Notes: generated from the sequence alone by a model not told the origin. Shown: positions 1 to 9,978, counted from the first letter of the stretch. The stretch is 64,000 nt of DNA from Prochlorococcus sp. AG-409-B05 (GCA_003216075.1 QCJK01000003.1:1-64000); one strand, 5' to 3'. Numbers and translations are program-made.

Positions 1-2
1 CC

Positions 3-575
3 AGCTGGGATCAAAGATTACCAATTGCTGTTTGGAGAGGCTCTACTACAGGTTTTAAAGTCCTGAGCAATTACAATCTGAAAGAGCTTCCTAGATATAA
101 ATTATGTAAGAATTCCAATTTTTTAGAAGGTTTTATTGATGCTAGATTCAGCTCGATTGTCCAAGCATTGAATAATAGTGAATATAATAGATTATACGAA
201 AGATTGTCTAGAGAGGATCTTATTAGACCAAAAATGGACCCTCTCGATTTAGCATTACATAAATGGATTATCGACATAGATGGAAATGTTAATTCTTGGG
301 GTTTACTATGGAAGTTATTAAGCGGTACATGCGTGATCAGATTAACAACAAAACGTAGGCAATGGTATCATGGACTTTTGATTCCCTGGACGCATTTTAT
401 ACCAATTAATAATACTATGGATGATATACAGAAGAAAATAGAATGGTGTTATGAAAATATTAATCAATGCAATAATATAGCCCAAAGTGGAAAGGAAGTT
501 GCTGAAAAAGTAGTCAATGACTTATACTATGCTCAAGTAAATGCTGTAGATGAGTATATACGAAAATGTCAATAA
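3..575 (+). CDS. GT90 (CAP10-type) glycosyltransferase, 5' end outside window
   Basis: The reading frame is open from position 3 to a TAA at 573-575, so the gene begins before the window; the internal ATG at 168 is not a credible start because family motifs lie upstream of it. The first residues contain WRGSTTG, and further on come WIIDIDGN and a hydrophobic LLSGTCVIR stretch. These are hallmarks of the CAP10/GT90 family, whose members transfer xylose or glucose in capsule or LPS synthesis and use the DGN region to bind nucleotide sugar. About 190 residues are visible, the C-terminal half of a usual GT90. It overlaps the next gene by 10 bases, suggesting one operon. The family call rests on motif recognition; donor and acceptor are unknown. 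Confidence 0.75.
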   Translation, partial: SWDQRLPIAVWRGSTTGFKVLSNYNLKELPRYKLCKNSNFLEGFIDARFSSIVQALNNSEYNRLYERLSREDLIRPKMDPLDLALHKWIIDIDGNVNSWGLLWKLLSGTCVIRLTTKRRQWYHGLLIPWTHFIPINNTMDDIQKKIEWCYENINQCNNIAQSGKEVAEKVVNDLYYAQVNAVDEYIRKCQ

Positions 576-1780
576 AAAAGTACGATAAATCGAAAATTTG
601 GTCTGGATCCGACTGGGTAAATCGAGGTGGGTATATTCTCTCAAAAGACCCTCATCTATCAAAACGTTTGATATCTCATGGACTAAAGTTAATTCCCAGA
701 GAAGCTATAGCGTGGTTTAATCTAGGGATTGCTCTGCACCAAATAGGTAAAATAGAAGCTGCCATTAGGTCATACCGTCATTCATTAACACTACCAGGAT
801 GCCCAATTGCAGAAACTAAAAATAATTTAGGACAGGATCTACTTTTAAGTGGAAATTATAAATCAGGATGGGAGCTTTACGAGGACAGATTAAAACTCCC
901 AAAATACGATAATAAGTATTTCGAAAACCGGTTAGGGCATGCATGGCAAGGATTCTCAGATAAAAGAAAGTTTGGGAAGCTTATACTTGTCGCTGAGCAA
1001 GGTCTAGGAGATACATTGCAATTTATTAGATTTGCAATTCAACTACAAAGACTGGGCATCTCTATTACACTGTTTTGTCAATCAACACTTGTACCTTTAC
1101 TAAAAGAGTCATCAGAAATCAGAAACATAACAGATGCATTTGAAGATGATGAATTACAAGCAGGTACCTTATGGGCTCCTTTGATGAGTTTACCATTTAA
1201 ATTAGGCTACGAAAATATTACTCACAATCAGATAGATAACTACTTAAAGGTTGATGTAGATAGGAAAAGACGATGGCAAAAAGTAATTCAACGAAGAAAA
1301 GATTGTAAGTTAATAGGTATACACTGGCAAGGTAACTTAAAGCATGAAGGAAGCATATACTCAAAAGGTCGTTCAACCTGCTTTCAAAACTGGTTACCAT
1401 TAGGTCAATTAAATGGTGTCGAATTTATAGCACTGCAAAAAGGAGAAGGCCTAGGCGAGATAAAGGAAAATACTGATTTCCCTTTTGTTAAAGGTCAGCA
1501 ATATTTTCTGGACTCCATGGATTTTCGAGATACCGCTTCAATTATTAGTATCTGTGATTTAATAATTAGTGCAGACAGCGGAATAGTTCACTTAGCTGGA
1601 GCGCTAGGAGCTGAGACATGGGTAGCTTTAAAAATGATACCAGAATGGCGATGGTTAATGAAGAATAAAAAAACGCACTGGTACAGAACATTGAAACTTT
1701 ATCGGCAAAAAATAGATGGTGATTGGGATAACCTAATAAAAGAAATACAACAAGACTTAAGAGAATTTATCCAGACATGA
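566..1780 (+). CDS. TPR-containing GT9-like glycosyltransferase (paralogue 1)
   Basis: This 404-residue protein has a TPR-type helical repeat near residues 45-85 (AWFNLGIALHQIGKIEAA, then a second helix pair). A GT-B-like part follows, with VAEQGLGDTLQFIRFA around residue 145 and GIHWQGN around 250. A third motif, ISADSGIVHLAGALG, lies around 335 and resembles the ADP-heptose/GT9 C-terminal nucleotide-binding region. It probably adds a sugar to an envelope glycan in the cytoplasm. The ATG at 566 overlaps the upstream gene by 10 bases, and its stop shares ATGA with the next gene, so translation is probably coupled. It is clearly related to the gene at 2785-4053, with the same three motifs in the same order. 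The substrate cannot be read from the sequence. Confidence 0.7.
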   Translation: MSIKKYDKSKIWSGSDWVNRGGYILSKDPHLSKRLISHGLKLIPREAIAWFNLGIALHQIGKIEAAIRSYRHSLTLPGCPIAETKNNLGQDLLLSGNYKSGWELYEDRLKLPKYDNKYFENRLGHAWQGFSDKRKFGKLILVAEQGLGDTLQFIRFAIQLQRLGISITLFCQSTLVPLLKESSEIRNITDAFEDDELQAGTLWAPLMSLPFKLGYENITHNQIDNYLKVDVDRKRRWQKVIQRRKDCKLIGIHWQGNLKHEGSIYSKGRSTCFQNWLPLGQLNGVEFIALQKGEGLGEIKENTDFPFVKGQQYFLDSMDFRDTASIISICDLIISADSGIVHLAGALGAETWVALKMIPEWRWLMKNKKTHWYRTLKLYRQKIDGDWDNLIKEIQQDLREFIQT

Positions 1781-2772
1781 AAATAGTAGCCCTAACCGAT
1801 TCTGCAAATCCATGGCATAGTTATTGGATCCGAATAGGACAATACATAGAAAATATAACTATAGAATCTATTACAACTGATAACCTTTCAGAAGTTCAAT
1901 CATTGAGAAAAGATGATGTTCTAATTTTATATAGATACAATATTAATTGGGGTGCTATGAATAATATCCTCCAATCCCTATCAAAGAAGGGTGTTTTTAT
2001 CATAAGTGACATAGATGATTGTCTATGGCAAGCAAATAACTGGAGCAAAGAAAGACTTACTGGTTTAAATCAAAATCTAAAGAATAGTCACCTAATCACT
2101 TGTAGCACGATGGCATTAAAAGAGCTCCTGAACGTAATGTATCCCAAAAAGAAGACTATTTTGATCCAAAACTCTACTCCTATCAGAAGAAGCAATGCGA
2201 AGGATAATATCCATGATTGCGTAAGACTCTGCTGGACTGGTGCTCCCTGGACCAGACCTGAAGATTTGAGACTGCTAATTCCTTTAGCAAATTGGATCAG
2301 AGTCAATTCGGTTAGGGTTAAATGGCTGCATATTGGTCATGTGGAGGGACAGGCAAGTTTTGCTGAAATTATTGGAATCGAAAAAGACTCAGTAGAAACA
2401 GTACCTCTAATGGGCTATAAGGACTATCTAAAAGTTATTCAAGGTGAGATTGGATTAGCTCCCTTATCAAAAGGTGGTTTTAATGGTTTCAAGAGTGAAT
2501 TAAAAATACTAGAATATAGTGGACTTGGTATTCCATGGATTGCCTCAGATAGTCGACCATATAGTGAGTTATGTTCAAGATGGGGAATAAAAGGAAGATT
2601 ATGTAAAACTGGAGATGACTGGATCTCAAACTTACAAGAACTACTTCATAGAACAATTAGGCTCAGGGAAGGTAATATTCTGGAAAAGAAAAGCCATACT
2701 TTGCAAGGCTACAATCTTAGCCTTGCAAAGTGGACTACTTTAGTAACAAGTGCTAAATCTCTTTATTCCTAG
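1777..2772 (+). CDS. GT-B-type glycosyltransferase
   Basis: A 331-residue protein whose start overlaps the previous stop (ATGA). It carries IISDIDDCLW around residue 77, a motif seen in a group of cytoplasmic GT-B glycosyltransferases. The C-terminal part has GEIGLAPLSKGGFNGFKSELKI (here split as GEIGLAPLSKG and GFNGFKSELK) around residues 225-245, followed by EYSGLGIPWIAS, like the nucleotide-sugar-binding half of GT4-type enzymes. It sits between two paralogous TPR-transferases in one tightly spaced operon, so it very likely works on the same surface polysaccharide. Neither sugar donor nor linkage can be deduced. Confidence 0.65.
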   Translation: MKIVALTDSANPWHSYWIRIGQYIENITIESITTDNLSEVQSLRKDDVLILYRYNINWGAMNNILQSLSKKGVFIISDIDDCLWQANNWSKERLTGLNQNLKNSHLITCSTMALKELLNVMYPKKKTILIQNSTPIRRSNAKDNIHDCVRLCWTGAPWTRPEDLRLLIPLANWIRVNSVRVKWLHIGHVEGQASFAEIIGIEKDSVETVPLMGYKDYLKVIQGEIGLAPLSKGGFNGFKSELKILEYSGLGIPWIASDSRPYSELCSRWGIKGRLCKTGDDWISNLQELLHRTIRLREGNILEKKSHTLQGYNLSLAKWTTLVTSAKSLYS

Positions 2773-2784
2773 ATTTATAGTTAT

Positions 2785-4053
2785 ATGAATCAGTCTGAAA
2801 TCCACGATATAAGTTCAAGATTAATTACTATAGGTAGCAAGAATATAGTTAAGAGACCTAGTTTTGCGATCTCACTTATCAAAAAAGGACTGATAATAAA
2901 TCCCAGACAAAATCCTGGATGGTATAACCTTGGTATTTGCTTACACAACTCAGGAAAAATTCAGGAAGCTATAAGATCTTACAGTATAGAGATGTCCAAT
3001 TCAAAAGAATATAAAGGTTACTGCCTTGAGAATATTTCATATGATTTATTTCTTTTAAAAAATTATAAAGAAGCATGGGCACTATATGAGAAAAGACCAT
3101 GGATGAAATACAACAGATTATTAGCAATTCATTTGAAAAAGCAATGGCTAAGTTACATCGATAAAAACAACCTACCTCACAAACTCTTTATCACAACAGA
3201 GCAAGGTTTCGGAGACACATTACAGTTCCTTCGTTTTGCAATATACCTTGAAAAGAAAGGTGTGAAAGTCATATTAATATGCCAAAAACAACTAGTTGAG
3301 TTAATAGAAAAAACTAGTTTGATACATAAAGTCATTGGAGGATGGGATCCTACCATAAATGAAAATCCTGCAGATCAAATAAGGAATATGATGGCAGAAA
3401 ATAACTTTGAAATTAATAGTGGAGTGAATTGGATACCATTGCTTAGTATCCCAAAGCTTTTAAATTGGAACAAGAAAGAATTTCCATTAGCACAAGGATA
3501 TCTTGAAACTAGCTTCAAGAAATACGAGGTTAAAAATCGATTATCTAAAAAATTAAAAAGAAAGAAAAATCACAAATTAATTGGAATTTACTGGCAAGGA
3601 AATGCCATTAATGAACAGTCAATATATTCCCAAGGTCGATCTATGCCATTTAAGTATTGGGAAATACTTAGTGACTATCTTCCAAAAAATGTAGAATTTA
3701 TATCTTTACAAAAGGGAGACTATGTTAATCAATGGAAAAGTATAAAAGGAATAGAATTTGTTGATGGTCAAAGTGATTATGATGGCGACACTTCAATACT
3801 TTCTCTAGCACAGGTAATTCTTGGCTGTGATCTGATAGTGACAACCGACTCACTAATTACGCATTTATCAGGGGCATTAGGCGTGAAAACATTTCTTGCA
3901 TTAAAATATGTACCTGACTGGAGATGGGGAATAAATGGGGAAAGTAATGATTGGTACTCTAGTGTTAAATTATTTCGCCAAGCGGCAGATGGCCAATGGG
4001 ATAAAGTAATGCATACTATTGGCAATGAAATATCCAAATTAAATCAAGAATGA
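2785..4053 (+). CDS. TPR-containing GT9-like glycosyltransferase (paralogue 2)
   Basis: This 422-residue protein has the same architecture as the gene at 566-1780. A TPR unit comes first (GWYNLGICLHNSGKIQEA, about residues 45-62), then TTEQGFGDTLQFLRFA near 140, GIYWQGN near 270, and VTTDSLITHLSGALG near 355. It starts 12 bases after the preceding gene. The shared domain order and matching motifs point to an old tandem duplication with divergence, possibly giving two transferases of different acceptor or linkage specificity. It ends 15 bases before the end of a convergent operon on the other strand. The exact reaction is not known. Confidence 0.7.
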   Translation: MNQSEIHDISSRLITIGSKNIVKRPSFAISLIKKGLIINPRQNPGWYNLGICLHNSGKIQEAIRSYSIEMSNSKEYKGYCLENISYDLFLLKNYKEAWALYEKRPWMKYNRLLAIHLKKQWLSYIDKNNLPHKLFITTEQGFGDTLQFLRFAIYLEKKGVKVILICQKQLVELIEKTSLIHKVIGGWDPTINENPADQIRNMMAENNFEINSGVNWIPLLSIPKLLNWNKKEFPLAQGYLETSFKKYEVKNRLSKKLKRKKNHKLIGIYWQGNAINEQSIYSQGRSMPFKYWEILSDYLPKNVEFISLQKGDYVNQWKSIKGIEFVDGQSDYDGDTSILSLAQVILGCDLIVTTDSLITHLSGALGVKTFLALKYVPDWRWGINGESNDWYSSVKLFRQAADGQWDKVMHTIGNEISKLNQE

Positions 4054-4068
4054 ATTGCTTAATATTAA

Positions 4069-5205
4069 TTAAGTGTGAGTCATATGTTCTATAATTTTTT
4101 TACAATAGTCGTTCCAAGTAGTGACCACATTATTTAATAGGTCTTTATGAAGTTTAATTCTCAAAGCTTTATTAGAAAGCACAAGATCTATTGATTTTGC
4201 CAACTCTAACCAATTTTTAGTATCACAATTGAATATACCGCCATATTTAGAAAACTCTCCTAAAGCTCCATTGGAACCACAGAGACATGGCCTACGGTGC
4301 CAAATACTTTCCGCCACAGGCAAACCAAATCCTTCCTCCAAAGAAGGGTAAATTGTAAATTCACATGTTTCATAAAGTTCATTTAAAAGCTCATCATCTG
4401 CGTTGCTTATATATTTAATAGGCAAGCCTAGAGCGATACATCGATCAATCATAGAAACTATATAATTAGTATTAGGCCATCCTAAAATATAGAAGTTTGC
4501 ATTAATCGTCTTTGTTGAATTTAAATAGGCAATTGCCTTGAGTAGACTAACATGATTTTTTCTTGGTTCAAGCGAACCAACAGTCAGAAAATTTAAAGCA
4601 TTATCAAGTCTTTTAATTTTAACAGGTTGATGTCTAGTAAATCCCGGAAGTTCAATTGGCAACCTAAGGGGTAGCACATGGCTATAACGTAAATTTGCAT
4701 TATTCAAAAATTCTTGAAGATGCTCACAAGTAGTTTGTGAGTTAGCTAATACTAAATCAAATATAGAAAGCCCTTTCATATAGTTACTATGATATTGATT
4801 AACTTTATTCCGCCTTAAACCATATAGCCTTGCATGTCTGATTGGTATAGCATCATGGAATATCCAAGCGACACGAATTCCAAGCTTTGTCGCGGCATTG
4901 AAAAGATTAGAAGATGAAGGTTGATATGGTCCACTAACAATTTCAGGAATCAATATCCATTCGTCCATTGCGCTTCTTGTTTGAAGAGAATATTCTTCCC
5001 AATCTTCTTCATTGGGTCCGGACCACAAAGCCATATGCTGTAGATGCTTACGTGAAGCAGCAACAAAATCTTTACGATTGGTATCCCAAACCACTGGTTT
5101 CAAAGAAATACCTAGGCCAATTAAGCCTCTAGCGATCGAGCGCACACATCTCTGGACACCAGTGTTAAAGGGAAAATTAGACGTGTGATTAATGTAATAC
5201 AGCAC
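4069..5205 (-). CDS. GT4-family glycosyltransferase
   Basis: A 378-residue retaining glycosyltransferase of the GT4 (group 1) type. The N-terminus YYINHTSNFPFNTGVQRC resembles acceptor-side domains of mannosyl- or rhamnosyl-transferases. FLTVGSLEPRKNHVSLLKA near residue 210 is the typical start of the nucleotide-sugar half. YPSLEEGFGLPVAESIWHR near 295 holds the E-x7-E-like catalytic/binding motif, with C-terminal ...CGSNGALGE. It is the last of three minus-strand transferases (7598 down to 4069), though gaps of 75-130 bases separate them. It probably extends the same envelope polysaccharide as its neighbours. Family assignment is firm; sugar specificity is unknown. Confidence 0.85.
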   Translation of the reverse strand: MLYYINHTSNFPFNTGVQRCVRSIARGLIGLGISLKPVVWDTNRKDFVAASRKHLQHMALWSGPNEEDWEEYSLQTRSAMDEWILIPEIVSGPYQPSSSNLFNAATKLGIRVAWIFHDAIPIRHARLYGLRRNKVNQYHSNYMKGLSIFDLVLANSQTTCEHLQEFLNNANLRYSHVLPLRLPIELPGFTRHQPVKIKRLDNALNFLTVGSLEPRKNHVSLLKAIAYLNSTKTINANFYILGWPNTNYIVSMIDRCIALGLPIKYISNADDELLNELYETCEFTIYPSLEEGFGLPVAESIWHRRPCLCGSNGALGEFSKYGGIFNCDTKNWLELAKSIDLVLSNKALRIKLHKDLLNNVVTTWNDYCKKIIEHMTHT

Positions 5206-5280
5206 CTAGGAAAAAATTTTAAGATTGAGGAATAGAAGTTTATGCAAGCTAATAATTATGGTGTAATAAAAAACATATTT

Positions 5281-6198
5281 TTATTTGAATGAGTAATCAA
5301 CATTAGATAGCATTGATTGATATGTATACTTTAATAAGTTTTTTATTTCCCATTGCTTTGGAGGGAGTACTGGTGTTTGCATAAGATTCTTAAAGTCAGA
5401 CATCAAATGATTAGCTATTAATACAATTTCACTTACATTAGATGCCCAAAAAACATCTGACCTTTTTCCCAATTCGTCCTGGCTGCCTAATAAAGCTGGA
5501 GAACCATAAATTATTTGTGGACATCCCACTGCCATAATCTCATAAAACCTGTGATTCAGATCATTATTTAAAGGTATGTTCAAGGCTAGCGCATGCTTTG
5601 AATACAATAAAGATGCCTCTAGTTGTGTCTGAGTTGTAAAATGCTTAAATCTAAAGTTATCCAATTTAAGTAAGGCTTCTACTACTCTGCGCCTTTGCGT
5701 ATGGTACTTTCCAATACTTCCTACATGTACCAAGAAATTATCTATTTTGTCAGCTCTCTTGATAGAAGGATAACGAAAAAATGTCGGAGGAAAGCTAAAG
5801 ACTGGAACTCTAATCATCGATTTTACATCAGCAATCATTGCAGGATTAAAAGCGAGTAAAATTGCGTCAAATGATTCATTTCTTAAATAATCTTTTAGCG
5901 TTTCTATTGGTTTGGGTCCATGATGCAAATCTCCAGAAACTAATACCTTTGGACCATTCCATGAGTCCAACTCAGTTAATGCTGAAAACCTTAATAAGAA
6001 TGGATCCGTATAATAAATCAAAGCAGACTTACTAGATACGCCAAAATTAATTAGCTTGTTCTTAATAGCTAAAGTAGAGGAAGTGCTAATGTAAAAAGAA
6101 TTATTTGTATTGGACATATTTGGACCACATTGAATCATGCCAGGCTGCTGCCAAAGAGGCTGAAATTCAGAATGATGAAATAAGACAACGTTGATCAT
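5281..6198 (-). CDS. CgeB-like glycosyltransferase (GT1-type C-terminal domain)
   Basis: This is a 305-residue protein. Its C-terminal third, ALNIPLNNDLNHRFYEIMA near residue 208 followed by GCPQIIYGS and DVFWASNVSEIVLIANHL, matches the arrangement of CgeB/Glyco_trans_1_2 domains. There the phrase about R-x-x-E-x-x-A-x-G lies at the nucleotide-sugar site. The N-terminal half, beginning MINVVLFHHSEFQPLWQQ, is less recognisable. The protein is likely cytoplasmic and lies in the block of surface-glycan transferases. The family call is from pattern only, and specificity is unknown. Confidence 0.6.
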   Translation of the reverse strand: MINVVLFHHSEFQPLWQQPGMIQCGPNMSNTNNSFYISTSSTLAIKNKLINFGVSSKSALIYYTDPFLLRFSALTELDSWNGPKVLVSGDLHHGPKPIETLKDYLRNESFDAILLAFNPAMIADVKSMIRVPVFSFPPTFFRYPSIKRADKIDNFLVHVGSIGKYHTQRRRVVEALLKLDNFRFKHFTTQTQLEASLLYSKHALALNIPLNNDLNHRFYEIMAVGCPQIIYGSPALLGSQDELGKRSDVFWASNVSEIVLIANHLMSDFKNLMQTPVLPPKQWEIKNLLKYTYQSMLSNVDYSFK

Positions 6199-6326
6199 TA
6201 TAATAATCTTGAAAGCTTTTAAATGAGTGGTTGTTCAAGATGATTAAAAATTTGATCGATCATAATATAGCCATTGCAAAACAGTTGATTCCGTAGAGAT
6301 AAAGACTACTCTCAAATCCAGTAAAG

Positions 6327-7598
6327 TCAACCAATTTTTATAAGGAGTTGCTCCAGTCTATTAGGGTCTAGCCAGTAATCTGCTGCAACACTGGGATAAT
6401 AATACCTTGAAATTAAATCCTTAAGTGAACTTTTATTTTGAGTAAATTTATTAGTTATACCAAAAAATTGCTTGCCCATTGCCTGGGAGGTTCTATAGTA
6501 GTAATCATCCAAATGAGTATGAGGATAAATAATTCCTATTGACTGCTTAACATCATCATTTAAAAGCATATTACAAAAAGCGGAGCCATTCGGTCCAACA
6601 ATAGATTCCACATCTTCAAGAAGATCATTAAGAACAAATAAACTAATTTCCTCTGGAAAAATAATATGATAATGATGGTTATTCAAAATCTTTTCTATTT
6701 CTGGCCAATTTAAGATTTTACGCCTAGAAAGATTTTGCCTTGACAAAAAGATACGCTTATGACAATATTTTTTTGGGAGTGAAGTGTTTTGTCTCGTGAT
6801 TGAGACAAGCTTCTGCATGAATTCAGAAGCAATGTCAACTCGTCTATCAAAACTAGAAATAATTGGAACTATTAGTTCTTTTACTTTAAAATAAGAATAC
6901 GGTAATGTAGGTACACTGTTTTCAATGCCAAGTGCACTTAAAGAGCTTTTAATAATAGAATGATCCACAGTATCAATTAATAAGTGATATTGTTTTATAT
7001 CAATCCATTTGTGATTTTTTAACATCGCTATTCTGGATATTGAATCAATAAACCAGTGCCCAATATTAAAGGTTTGTTGAACAGACCCAAGTATTGCCTT
7101 AGGAAAATAAGTATATTTTATATTTTGGTGATTTGATAGCTCCCACAAATACAATGCTTCTGCAGCGTTGTGAGAGGCTTGTTTCACAATTCTTCCTTGA
7201 GAATCTATAATGCAAATTGAAAGAGGAGTACAAATAATTCTTGCATCCTGAATTATATAAAGTTGATCCTGTCTAATATCAATTAAATTCGACTTACAAA
7301 AAGGTTTAATAACATCTTGTTTGCTTTCACTATGAGTCAGGAAATTATTAAGGGGTGCATCATCATCAAAAAGTATTCTCTTTTTCGAAACTCGATTTAA
7401 TGTTTTTGTATGGAATTTAAATATAGGTTGTATTTCGGAATATATTTTATCTTTAGATAAACCTAAGATGTTCAAGCTCTCCAGTCCAGAAAGGTCATAA
7501 ATCCACTGAGTAGATGTCAGTTTTCCAATAGCAGAGAGGGCTTCAATGGAGTCTGGATTCGACTGAAGAAGAAGGCGTAAGCTAGAGTTCAATTTCAT
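6327..7598 (-). CDS. GT61-family (DUF563) glycosyltransferase
   Basis: A 423-residue protein with two GT61 signatures: FNIGHWFIDSISRIAML around residue 176, and VESIVGPNGSAFCNMLL around residue 336. GT61 enzymes are known mainly from plant xylan and N-glycan synthesis and also occur in bacterial polysaccharide loci. The first 120 residues lack obvious motifs. It is the first gene of the minus-strand transferase group and diverges from gmd across a 247-base gap (7599-7845) that probably holds promoters for both directions. Specificity (xylose, arabinose or N-acetylglucosamine are common in the family) cannot be decided here. Confidence 0.72.
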   Translation of the reverse strand: MKLNSSLRLLLQSNPDSIEALSAIGKLTSTQWIYDLSGLESLNILGLSKDKIYSEIQPIFKFHTKTLNRVSKKRILFDDDAPLNNFLTHSESKQDVIKPFCKSNLIDIRQDQLYIIQDARIICTPLSICIIDSQGRIVKQASHNAAEALYLWELSNHQNIKYTYFPKAILGSVQQTFNIGHWFIDSISRIAMLKNHKWIDIKQYHLLIDTVDHSIIKSSLSALGIENSVPTLPYSYFKVKELIVPIISSFDRRVDIASEFMQKLVSITRQNTSLPKKYCHKRIFLSRQNLSRRKILNWPEIEKILNNHHYHIIFPEEISLFVLNDLLEDVESIVGPNGSAFCNMLLNDDVKQSIGIIYPHTHLDDYYYRTSQAMGKQFFGITNKFTQNKSSLKDLISRYYYPSVAADYWLDPNRLEQLLIKIG

Positions 7599-7845
7599 CT
7601 AGACTGATATCTTATTATTACATGTCTGAAAATTCTGACTACATCCTTAAGGTAAAGGCTTATGCCCATAAATCAAGGTTAACTTGAAAATTCAATCAAG
7701 TTCAAATATTAAAGGTTAAATAGTCTAAGATGTTTAAATAATCCAAAATTTAAAAAGATTTTGACAATTCCATAAAACGAATTTTTGGCTAAGATTGGCC
7801 AGAAATTCATTGCTAAAGATAAAAGGTCTGCCCATCAAAACTCCA

Positions 7846-8964
7846 ATGAACTTAAACACACCAAAAACAGCTTTGATTACAGGAGTTACAGGCCAAGATG
7901 GAAGCTATCTTGCAGAATTATTAATTAAAAAAGGATACTTAGTACATGGACTCAAAAGGAGGTCTAGTAGTTTTAATACGAAAAGAATTGATCATCTTTA
8001 TCAAGATCCACATGATCCAATCCCTAAATTAGTTCTTCACTATGGAGATTTAACTGATAGTACCAATTTAATGCGTATAATTGAGCAAATCAAACCTGAT
8101 GAAATCTATAATTTAGGTGCACAAAGTCATGTAGCAGTAAGCTTTGAATCTCCTGAATATACTGCAAACTGTGACGCCATAGGAACATTACGAATTCTAG
8201 AAGCAGTAAGAATATTAGGCCTATCCAATAAGACAAGAATTTATCAAGCCAGTACGAGTGAACTTTATGGTTTAGTGCAAGATATACCTCAAAAAGAATC
8301 AACTCCATTCTATCCAAGAAGTCCTTATGGTGTTGCTAAGTTATACGCATATTGGATAACAATTAATTATCGAGAAGCCTATGGAATATATGCTTGCAAC
8401 GGTATTTTATTTAATCATGAGTCCCCAAGACGTGGTGAAACATTTGTAACTCGAAAAATTACCAGGGGCTTAGCTCGAATAGATGCTGGCCTCGAAAATT
8501 GCATTTATATGGGTAATCTTGACTCACTAAGAGATTGGGGTCATGCACGAGATTATGTAGAGATGATGTGGCTCATGCTCCAACAGAATTATCCAGAAGA
8601 TTTTGTTATTGCCACAGGTCGACAGGAGTCTGTCAGGAAATTCATTCAATTAGCCGCAAAAGAGCTTGGCTGGGGAGAATTACAATGGGAAGGAAAAGGT
8701 GTTGATGAAGTGGGTAAAAAAAACAATGGACAAGTTGTTGTTCGCATAGACCCTCGCTACTTTCGCCCATCAGAAGTTCACACGTTACTGGGAGACCCTT
8801 CAAAAGCTAGAGAAAAATTAAATTGGATGCCTAAAACAAGCTTAGAAGAACTAATATCAGAAATGATTGCTCTTGACAAGGAAGATGCAGATAAAGAGGC
8901 TTACTTGAAAAGTCAAGGTTTTAAAGTTATAGGCTCTATGGAAAATCCCCCAAGTTCTTCATAA
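7846..8964 (+). CDS. gmd: GDP-mannose 4,6-dehydratase
   Basis: This enzyme converts GDP-D-mannose to GDP-4-keto-6-deoxymannose, the first step to GDP-L-fucose. The N-terminal Rossmann motif [18 protein letters not shown], the SAQSH-like [16 protein letters not shown] stretch, QASTSELYG, and the YxxxK motif in [12 protein letters not shown] are all present. [19 protein letters not shown] is typical of Gmd. A TTG at 7795 could extend the protein by 17 residues, but the ATG at 7846 gives 372 residues, the usual family size, so I use it. fcl begins 5 bases downstream, so the two form an operon. Confidence 0.95.
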   Translation: MNLNTPKTALITGVTGQDGSYLAELLIKKGYLVHGLKRRSSSFNTKRIDHLYQDPHDPIPKLVLHYGDLTDSTNLMRIIEQIKPDEIYNLGAQSHVAVSFESPEYTANCDAIGTLRILEAVRILGLSNKTRIYQASTSELYGLVQDIPQKESTPFYPRSPYGVAKLYAYWITINYREAYGIYACNGILFNHESPRRGETFVTRKITRGLARIDAGLENCIYMGNLDSLRDWGHARDYVEMMWLMLQQNYPEDFVIATGRQESVRKFIQLAAKELGWGELQWEGKGVDEVGKKNNGQVVVRIDPRYFRPSEVHTLLGDPSKAREKLNWMPKTSLEELISEMIALDKEDADKEAYLKSQGFKVIGSMENPPSSS

Positions 8965-8969
8965 TAACG

Positions 8970-9971
8970 ATGTCCAACTATCTTATAGATAAAAAAGATA
9001 GATTTTTTATTGCCGGTGCAAAAGGCATGGTAGGAAGTGCGGTTAGTCGTGCTTTATATCAAGCTGGCTATAAGAATCAACTGACTCCATCAAAAAACGA
9101 ACTAGATTTAAGAGATAATAATCAAGTATCAAATTGGTTTTCTGTAAATCGTCCTGATATTGTAATTTTAGCTGCGGCAAAAGTAGGGGGTATATATGCA
9201 AATAGTAAATATCCAGTAGATTTTCTTTTAGATAACCTAAAAATCCAAAATAACGTCATAGAAAATTCTTTTCTTAGTGGCTGTAGGCGTCTTTTATTTT
9301 TAGGTAGTAGCTGTATATATCCAAAATTTGCTGAGCAACCTATTCAAGAAGATGCACTGCTTACAGGATCTCTAGAACCAACCAATGAGTATTATGCAAT
9401 CGCTAAAATAGCAGGGATAAAATTATGTGCTGCATTGCATCTACAACATGGTTTTGATGCAATTTCTCTTATGCCTACAAACCTTTATGGAGTAGGTGAT
9501 AATTATCATCCACAAAATAGTCATGTGATCCCAGCACTGATCAGTCGGCTGCATAAGGCAAAGATAGAAAAACAATCCTTTATTACATGCTGGGGATCTG
9601 GATCTCCTTTACGAGAATTCCTTCACTCTGATGATTTAGGTAATGCATGCTTATTTGCCCTTGAAAAATGGCAAATATCAGCACCTGAGACACCATTAGA
9701 TATAAATAAAAATCCACTATTTTTTCTTAATGTGGGTTCAGGAAAAGATCTTTCTATTAAAAAGCTAGTAGAACTATTATCAAGCATCATTGGCTATAAT
9801 GGCAAAATTTACTGGGATTGCACTAAAGCTGATGGCACTCCTAAAAAACAGTTAAATATTTGCCATATGAATAGACTTGGATGGGAAGCAAAAATAGAAT
9901 TATCCGAGGGGTTGCAAATGGCTTACAAAGATTTTTTAACTAGATTAAATAAAGGAACTCTTCGCTGTTAA
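8970..9971 (+). CDS. fcl: GDP-L-fucose synthase
   Basis: This is a 333-residue epimerase/reductase that turns GDP-4-keto-6-deoxymannose into GDP-L-fucose with NADPH. It shows the nucleotide-binding FIAGAKGMVGSAVSRAL at residue 13 and AAAKVGGIYAN near 70. FLGSSCIYPKFAEQPI near 110 is followed by EYYAIAKIAGIK with the catalytic Y-x3-K. LPTNLYG-like LMPTNLYGVGDNYH is also diagnostic. It lies directly after gmd and ends 7 bases before the end of convergent rfbB. Together with gmd it shows that the cell makes GDP-fucose for its surface glycan. Confidence 0.93.
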   Translation: MSNYLIDKKDRFFIAGAKGMVGSAVSRALYQAGYKNQLTPSKNELDLRDNNQVSNWFSVNRPDIVILAAAKVGGIYANSKYPVDFLLDNLKIQNNVIENSFLSGCRRLLFLGSSCIYPKFAEQPIQEDALLTGSLEPTNEYYAIAKIAGIKLCAALHLQHGFDAISLMPTNLYGVGDNYHPQNSHVIPALISRLHKAKIEKQSFITCWGSGSPLREFLHSDDLGNACLFALEKWQISAPETPLDINKNPLFFLNVGSGKDLSIKKLVELLSSIIGYNGKIYWDCTKADGTPKKQLNICHMNRLGWEAKIELSEGLQMAYKDFLTRLNKGTLRC

Positions 9972-9978
9972 ATAACTA

